Shown here: positions 12,134 to 24,232 of the stretch, piece after piece
Numbering within the stretch: the first letter of the stretch is position 1
How the letters are laid out: each line of letters opens with the position of its first letter
Assembly: GCF_043290135.1 (NCBI RefSeq)
Contig: NC_134702.1
Location: 79,802,317 to 79,866,316 of the forward strand
DNA: 64,000 bases
Source: Rhipicephalus microplus
Lineage: Eukaryota; Arthropoda; Arachnida; Ixodida; Ixodidae
Reading direction: 5' to 3'
Made by a program: the position numbers and the translations under genes
Notes under the pieces: generated by a model
What the model saw: only the letters and a program-made list of their open reading frames with translations
Databases searched by the model: none
What the model was told of the DNA's origin: nothing

Positions 12134-12372
12134 TTTGATTGATATGTGGGGTTTAACGTCCCAAAACCACTATATGATTATGAGAGACGCCGTAGTGGAG
12201 GGCTCCGGAAATTTAGACCACCTGGGGTTCTTTAACGTGCACCCAAATCTGAGCACACGGGCCTACAACATTTCCGCCTCCATCGGAAATGCAGCCGCCG
12301 CAGCCGGGATTTGAACCCGCGCCCTGCGGGTCAGCAGCCGAGTGCCTTAGCCACTAGACCACCGCGGCGGGG
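12134..12372 (-). mobile_element. Full-length tRNA-derived SINE
   Basis: On the minus strand the element begins GCCCCGCCGCGGTGGTCTAG, contains the A-box-like TGGTCTAGTGGCTAAGG and a B box GGTTCAAATCC, and ends in a GTGGGG-(atca) tail. A and B boxes at normal tRNA spacing mark an internal Pol III promoter. It is flanked by a perfect 15-bp duplication, the signature of LINE-driven target-primed insertion. The head and body resemble tRNA-derived SINEs of ixodid ticks (Ruka-like, from memory). It carries no protein and depends on a partner LINE in trans. Confidence 0.9.
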
Positions 12373-12387
12373 CATTCTCGACAAGAA
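12373..12387. repeat. SINE target duplication, right copy
   Basis: Exact copy of 12119-12133, directly following the SINE head. Confidence 0.9.
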
Positions 12388-12789
12388 AGTGGCGAGCGCC
12401 GGGTTTTTAAAGAAAGGAAACGCTAACAATTCAAATGACTAATATTGTTGCGCAGCAGAACAACTCCCCAAATACTAAATGTTTTTTAGAGTACACTTAG
12501 GCCCTGCCTCTATGTTGGGTATTTTCGTGTGGGTAATACCACGGAGTGCTATAGCCAGTGCGAGTCCTAACCAAGGCGACGAGTGTGGAACACTTTCCCT
12601 TTGAGCGCTGTCAGAGCTCGGACAAAACTCGCCACTCGCAAAAAAAAAAAGAAAACAAATGGTTAGTTGTTTAATCGGTTGTTCCTCAAAGTCCTTGCGC
12701 AACCCACCACGGGGGATCGGCCATGAAACGGACGGTGCCTCATTTGTGAGATGGAATTGTTTTACCAGCCGGATTATTTATAAGTGGAT

Positions 12790-14098
12790 GTTTAAACAAA
12801 GAGCCGATTGGTAAACAATAGATTACAAATAAAATAGAGGTAATACAAAAAACGAACAAGCTAACATGGTTTGAAATAAAGTGAATTTATGCCTCAGCAT
12901 AACATTCTACTCGTTTTGTTGCCTTTAGAAAATCGCATACAGCCTCGCAAATGTTCCTGTGGCTAAATCCCTTTTCAGTCGCTCCAAAGGAAAGTACCAC
13001 CAGAAGGGATAAATTTAGAGCCAACCTGCGGAGTGGTTCTTCTAACAGTCTCTTCCTTTGGTTTGTATAACCTGCATGTTAAGAGAAAATGGTGAAGGGA
13101 TTCACTCTCGTTGCCGTGAAGGCTTAGGGGAGACGGTGCCAGACCAGACCTGTGTAGATAAAAGTTGAGGGGGGGACGGGACTCGGCATCTTAGCCTCGT
13201 AATTGATATCTCCACCATTCTAGAGGAGCATCATTGATTTTTCCAGGGGTACTTAAGATGGGAAAAATTCGATGTTGCCAAGCGAGAGTTTTCAAACTCA
13301 TCTGACATGACAAATTTTTCAAAGCGTGCCAGGGCGATAAATGCTATCGTCGGCAATATAGAAATTATGGGATAAGTGTCTGAGGCAACTGCGAGTGCAT
13401 ATGAATATTCATTGTGGGTTAAACCTTTATGCCCTGGTATCCACACCAAGCGAATGAGTCGTAAATGTCTTGGGGCAAAAGCGTAAAATACTTTTAAAGC
13501 ATTGGACATATTAGGCGCAGTTGCTGAACTGCACACAGACCAGCAGTCTGAAAGAATAATGGCAGCTGTTATTGATTGAGGTAATTTCAGTAACGCTAAG
13601 AGAAATGCAAGTAATTCCGCTTGATAAGTACGTGTAAAAGCGGGTAAATGAATCAAAAAGGACCAATCCAGCAATGAAGATGCAATTCCCACTCATGTCT
13701 TCTCTTCGCGAACATAAGGATCAGTTGCTATTACAATCTTTGTATATAATCTTGCCAGGTGGTCTTTCAAAATCCCATTTAGGCATCTACTGGGAGGAGT
13801 TTTGCAATTATTAGAAAATATATTGTCATATTCTATTTTGATTGTTTGAGTAGGTGTTCTTAGTACCCGTGCTTCACGAAGGTTAACTTCTAATGTTTCC
13901 AAGAGCTTCTGTACGACGATTACTTGCGGACGCTTCATTCTAAACCACTGTTGGTTAAAGAAGGACGTCGGCTCATTAATGAAAACATATTGCAACCTCC
14001 TATGTGGGGATGCGTATATATTTAGGAAGGTACGGACTGCTAGTATTTGGAACCTAGCACGTAGAGAAGGCAAATGATCAGAAACCACCAAGCGTTCC
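12790..14098 (-). mobile_element. LINE fragment: RNase H and C-terminus
   Basis: Minus-strand frame from 14091 down to 13231, broken once by an in-frame TGA at 13693-13695. It covers the post-RT linker and a ribonuclease H domain with readable catalytic segments: first Asp in KIVIATDPY, Glu in YQAELLAFLLAL, Asp in IILSDCWSVC, and the late motif WIPGHKGLTHNEYSYALAV. Further down (13080-13230), after frame breaks, a decayed zinc finger LHGNESESLHHFLLTC has lost two of the expected Cys. A last coding stretch (ICEAVCDFLKATKRV) lies near 12910-12970, followed by AT-rich 3' UTR. Endonuclease and RT core are missing, so the copy is 5'-truncated. It is a dead relic of an RNase H-bearing LINE (I/R1-like group); the exact 3' end is uncertain. 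Confidence 0.75.
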
Positions 14099-14199
14099 TT
14101 TCATCTTCTTCTTCATCTTTTTTGCTCTCACAATGCGTGGGCCAATTTTCCACTGTGGGGTGCAATAACGCTCGTTCTTGAGGGAACAAGCCGACACAG

Positions 14200-14625
14200 G
14201 TAGAAAAGTTTACAATTAAATGGAGAGAAAAAAAGTAAGGACAAGCAGGAAAGAATCATAGACATGCAGAAATAGGTTAACAAAGTGAAACAAATAGAAA
14301 GAAACAGATGCACACAGATAGACAAAACAGAAAGCAAGAGAAAAATTGATATAAGAAAAAAAGATACATATCAGAAAAAAGAGAGAAAACAATAGAAAGA
14401 TGAAGCTTGGGATAGAAAGAGAGAAAAGAGAGAAAAAGGTAGGAAATAGATAAAAGAAAGAACCAGAAAGAGAAAGAATGCGTCGATACAGAAATAAAGA
14501 AAACGAGTCATAAAGAAAACACAATCATAAATTTGGTGAACACAGAGAAAGAGAGAAACATAAACAACAAGAATGAAAGATAGGGAGAAAAAAATGAAAG
14601 GTGAAACAAAACGAGAAAGTCCAGC
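14200..14625. repeat. Purine-rich low-complexity tract
   Basis: The plus strand is dominated by A and G for over 400 bp, as runs of gaaag, agaaa and gagagaaa with few pyrimidines. It is not a clean tandem repeat. It abuts the 5' side of the LINE fragment at 12790-14098. Frames seen on the minus strand are Ser/Phe/Leu-rich artefacts of composition. Confidence 0.7.
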
Positions 14626-14724
14626 CGCCTCAACGCTTTCTTTAGGTTTGGCACCACTCGTGCGAAGATGGTTTTTTTAATTTTTTGTTCCAGAAGTTGG
14701 CAGTAGCAATAAACATTGACAGCA

Positions 14725-16276
14725 CAAAAAAAGGGCAGATCCCACGTACAGTGGGAATCGATGATATGCGAAGCATGAATGAGAAATGTTATTATGTCAC
14801 CTTAAAATCAGCACAACTTTACAAGGTGCAGGGAAATGATGCCGTACATGACTTTAGTGTCATGATTATCATGTTAGGATGTGTCACTTACGTTTGTCAT
14901 CTATTTACGTCACGTGAAACCAAATTTAGCACATGTGGAGCTAGCGTAACGGCCGCGAGCACACTATGAGTGTGATATGTTGTCATGTTCTTACATGACA
15001 CGCGTGTCAGGATTATAAAGTTCGCACCAGTCATGTATTTCGTCATCCATTGGCGTCACGTAACACCAAAATTGGTATATGTGGTGCTAGCAAAATGGCC
15101 GCGAGCGCATCATGAAGGGTCTAATATGCTCGAATGTAGCGATGACGTGCGCTCTCGCTGGGCACAGCGACACTACGTTAGTGAAAAGCGAGCACCCTAT
15201 AAGGCAGACACCAGGCGCGACCAGCGTCCGGCGGCACGGCCCAACGGCAACCAACGCGAAATGCGACATGCTCCATTTCGCGCCGATGCTATAGTGCAAC
15301 ATTACTCTGTGCCGATACGTTACGCAGACAACACTGCATCTCCCTCGTTTAATGAGGGAGGGATGCCAGACGCGCTGAAATGCGCATGCGTCAAAGCAAC
15401 GAAGCGCGGCGCGCGCCTGCGAGTAAGTATAGCTGGACTGGCGCCTGGCATGGCAACGCCGGCGTGACGCGACGAAAAGAACGCCGGCGAGCACGTACAC
15501 CACGTCATGTCGAAATGTATTGGCGCCTTGATTGTGACATCTAGTCATGTTCTCGCATGACACGCCTCTCATGATTGTTATGTATGCACCAGTCACATAC
15601 CTTCATCATCAATTGGCATCACGTAGTACCAAATTTGGCATATGTGAAGCCATCGAAACGGCCGCGAGCGCATCATGAGTATGGCGTGTAGTCATGTAGT
15701 TACATGACACAAATGTTTTGATTGTCGTGTTTGGAAGTGTCATTTACCTATGTTGTCCGTTCGCGTCCCGTAATGCCGAGTTTGGTACAGTTGATGCTAG
15801 CGAAACGGCCGCGAGCGCATCATGAGCGTGGCATGTAGTCATGCGGTTACATGATAGAATGTCGTGTTTATCATGTATGCACAAGTCACATACCTTTGTA
15901 ATTCATTCACGTACCGTAATACCAACTTTGGTATATGTAACACCAGCGAAACAGCCACGAGCGCATCATGAGCGTGGCATGTAATCATGTTGTTACATGA
16001 GACGCATGTCATTATTTTCTTGTTAGGGTCTGTGACTTGTGTTCGCCATGCAATCATGTCCTACCATACCAGTTTTGCAACATGCTATGTAAACGGAACC
16101 ACTGCAAAAGCTGCAGGACGACGAAATGTAAATTATGACATTCATGACCTACATATCATGATTTTCTTGTTATGACAAGTCAAACGTGTTATTCATACAG
16201 TCATGTTATCCCATACCAAGTTTGGTATCGATATCATTATTGCAACGCCCAGGAGAGCTAAAAGTCGTAGGCGCAG

Positions 16277-16356
<80 letters not shown>

Positions 16357-16402
16357 CGCTCATTGTCGCCGAAGTTCGCTACGAAATACTGCTCATTTAA
16401 AA
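14725..16402 (+). mobile_element. Composite 148-bp-unit element, copy B
   Basis: This uninterrupted 1.68-kb copy reads A-run, GGCAGATCCCACGTACAGTG, two ~148-bp units (boxes near 14940 and 15088), GC-rich core (15112-15535), three units (near 15649, 15796, 15942), a tail with a GGTATCGATA word, a GATA microsatellite (16277-16356) and an end at GCCGAAGTTCGCTACGAAAT. It shows the intact junction at which copy A carries its 838-bp insert. CCCACgtacaGTGGG near the start can form a small hairpin. No coding signal is credible. Confidence 0.75.
16277..16356 (+). repeat. GATA microsatellite (copy B)
   Basis: About 20 tandem gata units with one aata interruption. It occupies the same place in the composite element as the runs at 11718, 23787 and 61979. 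Confidence 0.95.
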
Positions 16403-17443
16403 GTAAACAAGGAAGGAAGTCAAAGGACAAAAACAAGCGCTGAGTGGTGTTCGGGAGGTTCAGACATATTTTGCTGTTAACATCTTACGTGATAGTGCTA
16501 AATATTCCAAATGTTCCCGTTAGTAAGTCACGGAAAACATGACTAATCACTGTAAAGTATGTAAAAGTTCGCAGGGCCTTAAATTGATGCGACAGTCATC
16601 AGTACTTGTAGCGATAATTTTGTGATAAAGTCTGAAACAAATACGCAAACCGCATGGCGAGTGAGCAAGTCAACCAGGTGCAGGTCCACGGTGATTGGCA
16701 AAATAAATCCAGGAGAGTGGCGAAAGCGAGAATTGATACACGACAACGAATGAACAGCTGGATAGGAAGAAATGAACGCTAGAGCACAGCCGGCAGAAAG
16801 CAAAAAACTGAAATCGAATCAATACGGATGTAGAAAGAAACCAGCTGCACATTCCAGACTGTTTCTGCAAGCGTCTCAGCAGCTGTCGCCAGGAATATGA
16901 ATTGCTGCTTGCAGCCCCTGAAAGTTGGGATGTTGCGTTACAGACGGTACAGAAACGGTGGTTGTCTAATAGGAAATACGGCCACGCTTTTGTGGAGAAA
17001 GAAGGAAGGTAAACAAGCTAGCGTACAGGCCAGCCAACCCGCTTGCAGGCCAGCGCTGTTACATCACACAGCACTAAAAGTGCTGGAAAACATTGTGAGG
17101 GTTCAGATCCGGCAGCCGGCTGCGTCTAATTGGATGGAGAAAGTTGCTTTCTTTATATCTCTTTGCTGGACATGCCGTCTTCCCTGTTTGCTCGCAACCT
17201 CTGAAGATTTCCTAGACTTCCTCCACCCCCCCCCCCCCCCGATTCCCTTGCCTTTACCTTGCACTGCGCACTTTTACGCTATGGCAACATGGCTTAGCTG
17301 TGTTGCCTTTTAGTAGAGGCCCTTCCAGACGTTATTTTTGTCTGCGCAGCTCCTTCGATACTAAGGAAAACAATAACTGTGGAAAACGTTGCACTTGTAT
17401 TGACCTATGGTGGAATAAAAAGACATAATAAAATGGCACCCGC
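16403..17443. other. Unannotated interval with a poly-C run
   Basis: No transposon or gene recognised. A 138-codon open frame (16897-17313) has no family resemblance and runs through a ~16-base poly-C tract (about 17226-17240), which suggests it is fortuitous. Confidence 0.5.
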
Positions 17444-18500
17444 CATGTAACAACATGACTACATGCCGAGCTCATGATGCGCTCGCAGCTGTTTCGATAG
17501 CTTCACTTAACAAAATTTGGTTATACGGGACGTGAATGGATGACGAAGGTATGATACTGGTGCAAACAAGACAAACATGACATGCCTGTCATGTAACTAC
17601 ATGTATAGATGCTACGCTCGTGATGCACTCGTGGCCGTTTCGGTAGCTTCACATGTACCAAACTCAGTATTACGTGACGCGAATGGACGACATAGGTAAA
17701 TGACGCACACAGACATGCGTGTCATGTAACAACACAATTACATGCCACACTGATGATGCTCTCGCGGCCATTTCGATAGCTTCACACTTGCGAAATTTCG
17801 TATTTATTGTGTGACGTACGTTGGATGACGAAGGTATGTGACTAGTGGAAACATGATAGTCATGAGATGTGTGTCATCTGAGAACCTGACGTGACACGGT
17901 GCGCGAGCTCGCCGGCGTTGCGACACCAGGCGCCGGTCCTGCCATAGACTCGCAGGCGCGCACCACGCTGCGTTTCTTTGACGCATGCGAGTTTCAGCGC
18001 GTCCGGCGCCCCTCCGTCACGTAAAGACATGGACGCAGTGTTGTCTGGGTACCGCATCGGCGCGAAAAGCAGCGTGTCGCATTTCCTACCTGTTGCGGTC
18101 GGGCCGCGCCGACGGACGCTGGTCGCGCCGGTCGCGCCGGTCGTGCCTGGCATCAGTTTATACAGTGCTCGCGTTTTGGTAGCCATCGGCCATACTCTGC
18201 TGAATGCGCCAGTTCTCGTCGCATTTTGCTAACGTAGCGTCACTGTGCCCAGCGTGCGTGTGCGTCAACGCTAGATTGGAGGATATTGAGCCCTTCATGA
18301 TACGCTCGCGGCCATTTTGCTAGCTCCGCATAATCCAAATTTCGTGTTATGTGACGTCAATAGATGACGAAAGCGTATGACTGGTGCAAACATGATAATC
18401 CTGACAAGCGTGTAATGTAAGAACATGTCAACACATCACGCTCTTAGCATGTTCGCGGCTGTTTCGCTAGCTCCACATATACTAAATACATCATTACATT
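17444..18500 (-). mobile_element. Composite element, copy C (both ends missing)
   Basis: Minus-orientation partial copy with three ~148-bp units (boxes near 17491, 17637, 17768), the GC-rich core (about 17880-18300) and two more units (near 18311, 18460). The GATA end and the GGCAGATCC end are both missing. The unit counts (3 + core + 2) match copies D and E, which supports a fixed architecture. Confidence 0.7.
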
Positions 18501-18684
18501 ATCATATATCACACTAACATATACATATTTACAGTATCACGGTTCTTTTGCGGGTTCTTCTGGGAAAAAAGTCTGCACAAAGGTGACATTTCTTGTAGCC
18601 ATTCAACGTCGTCAGAAAAAAATTGTGTGCTTTTTGCCCGTAAGAAAATTATATCATAATGTTTTTCCAAGCTGTGCACATTTC

Positions 18685-18686
<2 letters not shown>

Positions 18687-18778
<92 letters not shown>
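18687..18778 (+). repeat. AAT microsatellite
   Basis: About 30 perfect aat units. It directly joins the tail end of a minus-strand SINE fragment, so it may have grown from the SINE's simple-repeat tail. Confidence 0.95.
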
Positions 18779-18779
<1 letters not shown>

Positions 18780-18885
18780 TGGGGTCTAGCGTCCTGAAAT
18801 CACGATAAGATTATGAGAGATGCTGTTGTGGAAGGCTCCGGGAAATCTGGCCACCTTGGGTTCTTTAACGTGCACCCAAAGCTAT
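18779..18885 (-). mobile_element. SINE 3' fragment
   Basis: The sequence TGTGGGGTCTAGCGTCCTGA and GGTTCTTTAACGTGCACCCA match the body and 3' end of the tRNA-derived SINE in reverse orientation. The tRNA head is absent (5'-truncated), and several substitutions suggest an old copy. Confidence 0.8.
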
Positions 18886-18889
18886 CAGC

Positions 18890-20640
18890 GAAAAAAAAAT
18901 AACTTTTTTCAAAACTACCCACAGTGCAAGGCTCTACGGCTTTAGGTTGTTACAACAGAAACATTATCGGCCACTGCGACTGTTCTAATGCGAAGGACAC
19001 TTGAAAAAACGTTGCTATACTTTTAGCACACGCACAAGGTGACCATTCTAGTACGTTCTCCTGGAAACAAGGCTACCTACTCGTACTAACTTCTAGAACC
19101 TATTGTCCATTATTATGAATCTTCAATGAGCACAGCCATATTTTGTAGCGCAGTTTAGGTTGCGAGTAGATGATTTAGGGGTACAGAAAACGAGTTCAAT
19201 GAAGATGGTAGTGATAATTTAGCGATGTATCAATAATTCCACAACTATGATTACAATTTCTTGATTATAGATAAAAAAGAAAAAAATGCAACCCGCGTAA
19301 TGAAACCGAACTGCTGACAAAGTATGCTAGCCATAATGTTGTTCATTAAAACAGAGTCAACCTTGCCTATTCCAGAGAATTCATCTATGACAATATCAAG
19401 TAGGGCTGGGAATGGCTGGGGCACCTACTGTAGTTCCCGTAATGACACTACGAGTATGCAGAATAGGCGGGAGGCAAGATATGGCCTAAATACGGGATAT
19501 ATATCTGTTTTCCCAGCATGCGGTTACAACGGTTAGATACCAAAATACAACACTGCGGACTCGTGCTATATCTCTGAGATGGAAGGTGATAGCGAGATAG
19601 CACTGCTACATTTTGTGAGAGTGAAGACAGGTGTGGTTCTTGGAGGCACTTCTTCAACTTACTCTTATTTATTCTATGCAAGTTTGTGCGTCGAGACTGA
19701 GGTTGTTAAATGCATAGGTTAGCAAAAACTGTGGAGCTCAATCAGACTCACGCATGAAATGTATTTTGCGCTTAATGCGCCCTTAGACTCACAAACATTT
19801 TCCTGAGTCGTAGTCTATCAGACTCACCCTCACAAAATCTTTATTCATCCGAACTCACTCGGACTCAAACTACCCAAAATATTTCTCACCCAGACTCACT
19901 CAGACTCAGACTCACATGATAGATTTGAGTTGGAGAAAGTGACCCATGAGCGAGTTTGCTGACGCATAGCGAGAGGTGGCTAGTTGGATACCTCTATGCA
20001 CACATTCCCCCCTCTTATAATTCAAGGCGTTTAAAATGACGTCAAGACAAAACTGATTGGTTTCAAAGAACACTAAATGCGTTTACTGTTGGAAATATTC
20101 AATTTTGGACATGTGAGCTCCCACAAAACGATAAGCAAGACCTGATTAGAAGATGTATTTTTTATTAATTTGATTCTTCAAACTCTAAAATAGATTTCAG
20201 TTGTAAGGCAAAGTAACTTAACTATGTAACGCACCGCAAAGAACATGTTATTGTCGAAAGTACATAGCTTATTAGCTTGGGTTGTTGTAATTTATACTAA
20301 ACATGCGACAAAAAAAGGTTTATCATGCGATAATGGTGCAAACACAAGTTAAGGAAAGCAATCAAATATTGAAAGCCTTCCAACCTTTGTGTAAACGCCA
20401 AAGACAGTTTATGCAGGGGATTGTTGCTAAAAGAGTGGTATTATCCTAAAGAAATCATTGTTTCAAAATGTTCCTTGCCCACCTCTGGTGCTATTGTTTC
20501 TTCATCATGGCGATCAATGTCATCATAGTGTCTAATATACCTGTTTTCACGATAGGTGCATAATTTACAAGCGAGTAAAAAGATTCCGTTCTTGTCCTCT
20601 GTAGTCGCCCAAAGAAGTGTACATTAAGTGGTAACAAGTG
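18890..20640. other. Unannotated interval with a degenerate CAGACTCAC array
   Basis: Mostly AT-rich sequence without recognisable genes. Between about 19735 and 19975 the word CAGACTCAC and close variants recur at least six times (near 19743, 19785, 19820, 19849 and twice around 19891). This is a degenerate short-period repeat. Confidence 0.5.
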
Positions 20641-20679
20641 ACTCGAAGAGAAGAAAAAAAATATCTAAAGTGTAGGGAC

Positions 20680-20745
20680 GTTAACTAGACTAAGTTCGGT
20701 CTGTTACCCTACATGGGGAAAATGGAATGTGAGAGAAAAAGATAG
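20680..20745 (-). mobile_element. Degenerate LINE 3' UTR scrap
   Basis: GTCTGTTACCCTACATGGGG followed by a gaga-rich stretch resembles the 3' UTR of the LINE next door (TTGGCTACCCTACACTTGGG at about 20810). It looks like a second, older tail of the same family lying head to tail with it. Confidence 0.45.
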
Positions 20746-21720
20746 AGAGAAGGAGAGAGAGAGAGATAAATAGAGAGAAAAGGCAGGGAGGTTAACCAAG
20801 CTTGGCTTGGTTGGCTACCCTACACTTGGGGGGGGCGGGGAAGGGAGAATAATAGAAAGGAAAGAGATAAAAAAGAAGGCGAGTTGAAATAGAAGCATGA
20901 ATAGTCAGCTCGAGACTACACAGCACGGTCTCGCACCGTTCTTTAGCAAGCGGTCGTGAAATCTGGGGGTCCTTAAATAGTACAAGAGGGCTTTCGTGGC
21001 TTTGCGCGTATGGGAAGCCGTCTGCCAAAGTCCCAGGATCTTCTCTCTTGTAAGCGGCTGTGAATCCAGCTGACAGAGCTTGGCTTCCATAATACGTTGT
21101 TTGATCTGGTATGCTGGGCAATGACATAGAATGAGCTCAAGCGTTTCCTCGCAGGCGCATATGTTGCTTGCCGAAGTGCTCGCCATTCCAAGGATACGAG
21201 AGTACGAATTTGTAAATGCCACGCCCAACCTCTGCGATACAGCAAAGTTTCAGCGCATCGTGATAGTCCGGATGGCAAACGAAGTTGCAAGTTTGGGCCG
21301 ATCGAATACAGGTGCGTGTCGGAGAAACCTCGCGTATTCCATTGTAGGAGAGATATACGGCGAGCAAGTGATTGTAGTAGCCTTGCAGCGTCCGTTCTCA
21401 AGAGTGGTATGGGCGTGCACTGGTCTTGGTCATGAGCCAATCGAGCAGCTTCATCCACGCGGTCATTGCCGACGATTCCGCAATGACTTTGCAACCACTG
21501 AAATACAATATCGTGACCTTCCTTGAGCGCTTCGTGGTAGTCGTGCCTTATCTGATATAGTGATTTTTCGTGTAACCCGTGCTGCATAACAAACCGTAGT
21601 GTCTGTAAGGCTGACCTGCAGTCGACCACGACGTCGACAGCAGCAGAGCTCGCTGCACTTCAAGAAGCAGTAAAGTACACTCTTCGGCAGCAACCTAACC
21701 AATGGGCCATATTTTGCGAG
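20746..21720 (-). mobile_element. LINE 3' part with inverted 5' segment (twin-primed)
   Basis: Minus-strand frames give the end of an RNase H domain (CRSALQTLRFVMQHG, then SHCGIVGNDRVDEAA) and a C-terminal zinc-finger region (NICACEETLELILCHCPAY, where the expected first Cys and the His are replaced by Ser and Leu). A 3' UTR follows (about 20750-20890). Upstream of about 21625 the orientation flips: the plus strand at 21637-21720 encodes TAAELAALQEAVKYTLRQQP and then WAIFC. In the sister copy at 33380-35865 this segment lies just before SRSALQTL. The 5' piece is therefore inverted in place, the known outcome of twin priming during LINE insertion. The copy is dead. Confidence 0.75.
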
Positions 21721-21772
21721 AAGGAGATACACATGCACATACCACACACACACCGCAAACACAGGGCAGGTT

Positions 21773-22010
21773 TCACAGGTGGTTGCAGAGTGATGTTGCC
21801 CTCAAGAATTGTTGAAGGGCTTGTGTGGCTTTCTGGGCTGAAGTACTTGAAGGCCACGTTCTCAAGATTTTCTCCAGAGTAAAGGGCCGATCATCGAGCT
21901 TCCTTAAGGTACTTTGGAGAGTCCGGAGATCTTCTTCAAAGTCTGGACAATGGCACAAATTTTGCAGGAACCCTGTGATGTTATGAAAACGAAGCTCTGC
22001 CAAGCCTTTA
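21773..22010 (-). mobile_element. LINE C-terminal fragment
   Basis: A minus-strand frame reads NLCHCPDFEEDLRTLQSTLR and then LDDRPFTLEKILRTWPSSTS. This is alignable with the C-terminal region of the RNase H LINEs here (compare LDSQPLTREKILGLWQTA at about 21040). It is a separate subfamily and lacks everything upstream of the zinc finger. A short CA-rich patch (21730-21760) separates it from the twin-primed copy. Confidence 0.6.
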
Positions 22011-22301
22011 TCAAGGCCCTTTGAGACACACAAAAAGGAAAAAAAATACGCCGGCTGAGTCTTGTGGTGTGCTGGACTGAGGACACCGAATATCGTGGGC
22101 TGACGTGCTCTCTATTCCCACCTCTCTATTTCAAATGAGCTTTGTTCTTTCGTTATCGTCGGAAGGGCTTGTGTGTTTTCAGCCGCACATCAGATGCACT
22201 ACATGTGGGTCGGCATTATACGCTGCGAATTCATGAAGTGCATGAACGCGACGCTGAATACAAAAAAAAAACGCACCTCAAGTTTCATACCATTGCGATC
22301 G

Positions 22302-22314
22302 CAATAAAGGTTTT
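22302..22314. repeat. SINE target duplication, left copy
   Basis: CAATAAAGGTTTT, repeated exactly at 22563-22575 (13 bp). Confidence 0.85.
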
Positions 22315-22562
22315 TGATTGATTGATTGATTGATTTGTGGGGTTTAACGTCCCAAAACCACTATATAATTATGAGAGACGCCGTAGTGAAGGGCTCCGGA
22401 AATTTCAACCGCCTGGGGTTCTTTAACGTGCACCCAAACCTGAGTACATGGGCCTACAACATTTCCGCCTCCATCGGAAATGCAGCCGCCACAGCCGGGA
22501 TTTGATCCCGCGACCTGCGGGTCAGCAGCCGAGTACCTTAGCCACTAGACCCGTGCGGGGCA
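22315..22562 (-). mobile_element. Full-length tRNA-derived SINE
   Basis: Same family as 12134-12372, here with an expanded (tgat) tail at the left end and the tRNA-like head (GGTCTAGTGGCTAAGGTACT in minus orientation, end altered to CCCGCACGGG) at the right. The B box reads GGATCAAATCC. A perfect 13-bp duplication flanks it. Confidence 0.88.
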
Positions 22563-22575
22563 CAATAAAGGTTTT
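22563..22575. repeat. SINE target duplication, right copy
   Basis: Exact copy of 22302-22314 on the head side of the SINE. Confidence 0.85.
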
Positions 22576-23758
22576 CGAATAGGCAAGAAACTTGACGTCG
22601 AGACAATGGGTAACCGTGAAATGTTGCTTTGCGAAGTCAACAACGATATAAAGCGCAAGATAAAACTAGGACAATAAAGGAGCGCACAAGACGTCATACC
22701 GATAAGCCCATAGGTGAGCGCTCGTGAAAACGTTTCGAAGCATTTATATTCCGGAATTGTGGTAACCTTGAACAGTCGGGGCATCCGTAGTACATGTGCA
22801 AATGATTTTCGACGCGATCTCATAAAGTGCGAGGCCTGCGTCACGTCTTTATGCTCTCCCATACTAGAGTACCAACTACTCTAAATCGATAACTTCTATC
22901 AAGGGAACAGACTGCTCTTTGGGACCAAAAAGTGACAAAAATATTCATTTTTCAAAATGGTCATGTTTGGTTTCTGCAAGTATTTTTCTATCTCTCTGCA
23001 AATTTTCACGCACCAGGAAGTAGTAATTTTTTTTGTAATGTCATTTTAACTGTCCAGATTCTTGGTGCTGTTAACATGCAGAACCTGCAAAAAAATGGGG
23101 AACCGACTTTGAGGCTTCTTTATGATTTGCCAGCACCTTTGTCTAAAGCTCTACTACCAATTTATGAGCGCCTTAATGAGAATTACAAAACGTGCACACT
23201 ATGATTGTTGCTTTTTGAAGAAACTGTGTGTTTTCAGTTTTTTTTCCATTTTTCTCACAAAAAGTAAATTTGTGACTATTTAGTTTTGAGGCCTCAATAT
23301 CTCTGCAGCTAGGGCAGGTACAACAATAATTCTCTTTGCAGTGCAAAACCTGTATGTGTGTAGAATGCAAGCATGAGAGCAGAATTTAGAGCACATGCCT
23401 TTTTAATTATATAGTAATCAAAATTGTAACATAATTTCAACTGCTTTTGAAAATGTATAGTTAATTTTGCTGCAAAATAACCATTTAAGGCCTAAAAACA
23501 AAAACCTCTTCCATACTTTCACTCTATAGTCATTAAACTATGTTGGCATATCCTAAATATCACTTTCAATTAAGCACTTTTTTTTCTATGGTGGCCTTAA
23601 ACAATAGGGGGTGAACTTAAGTTATCTCAGGAACAAAGTGAGTTATAGGAAAACTAATTAAATATTTGAAATCAGCAGAAAAAACTGCATAACCCCGTGC
23701 AGTTTTATCAAGATCACTGAAGAAATAAACAAAAAATGTCTAGGACGATTCTGCCCCC
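22576..23758. other. Unannotated AT-rich interval
   Basis: No named repeat or coding signal. A 90-codon frame at 22932-23204 has no motif. The end runs directly into composite copy D. Confidence 0.5.
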
Positions 23759-23786
23759 TTAAATGCGAACCATTTCTTAGCGAGCT

Positions 23787-24232
<446 letters not shown>

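Noticed and set aside
15087..15596. 169-codon minus-strand frame across the composite element core
   Set aside because: The same region is broken at different points in the other copies, so it is not maintained as a protein.
16897..17313. 138-codon open frame on the plus strand
   Set aside because: No motif, runs through a poly-C tract, unlike any family I know; composition suggests chance.
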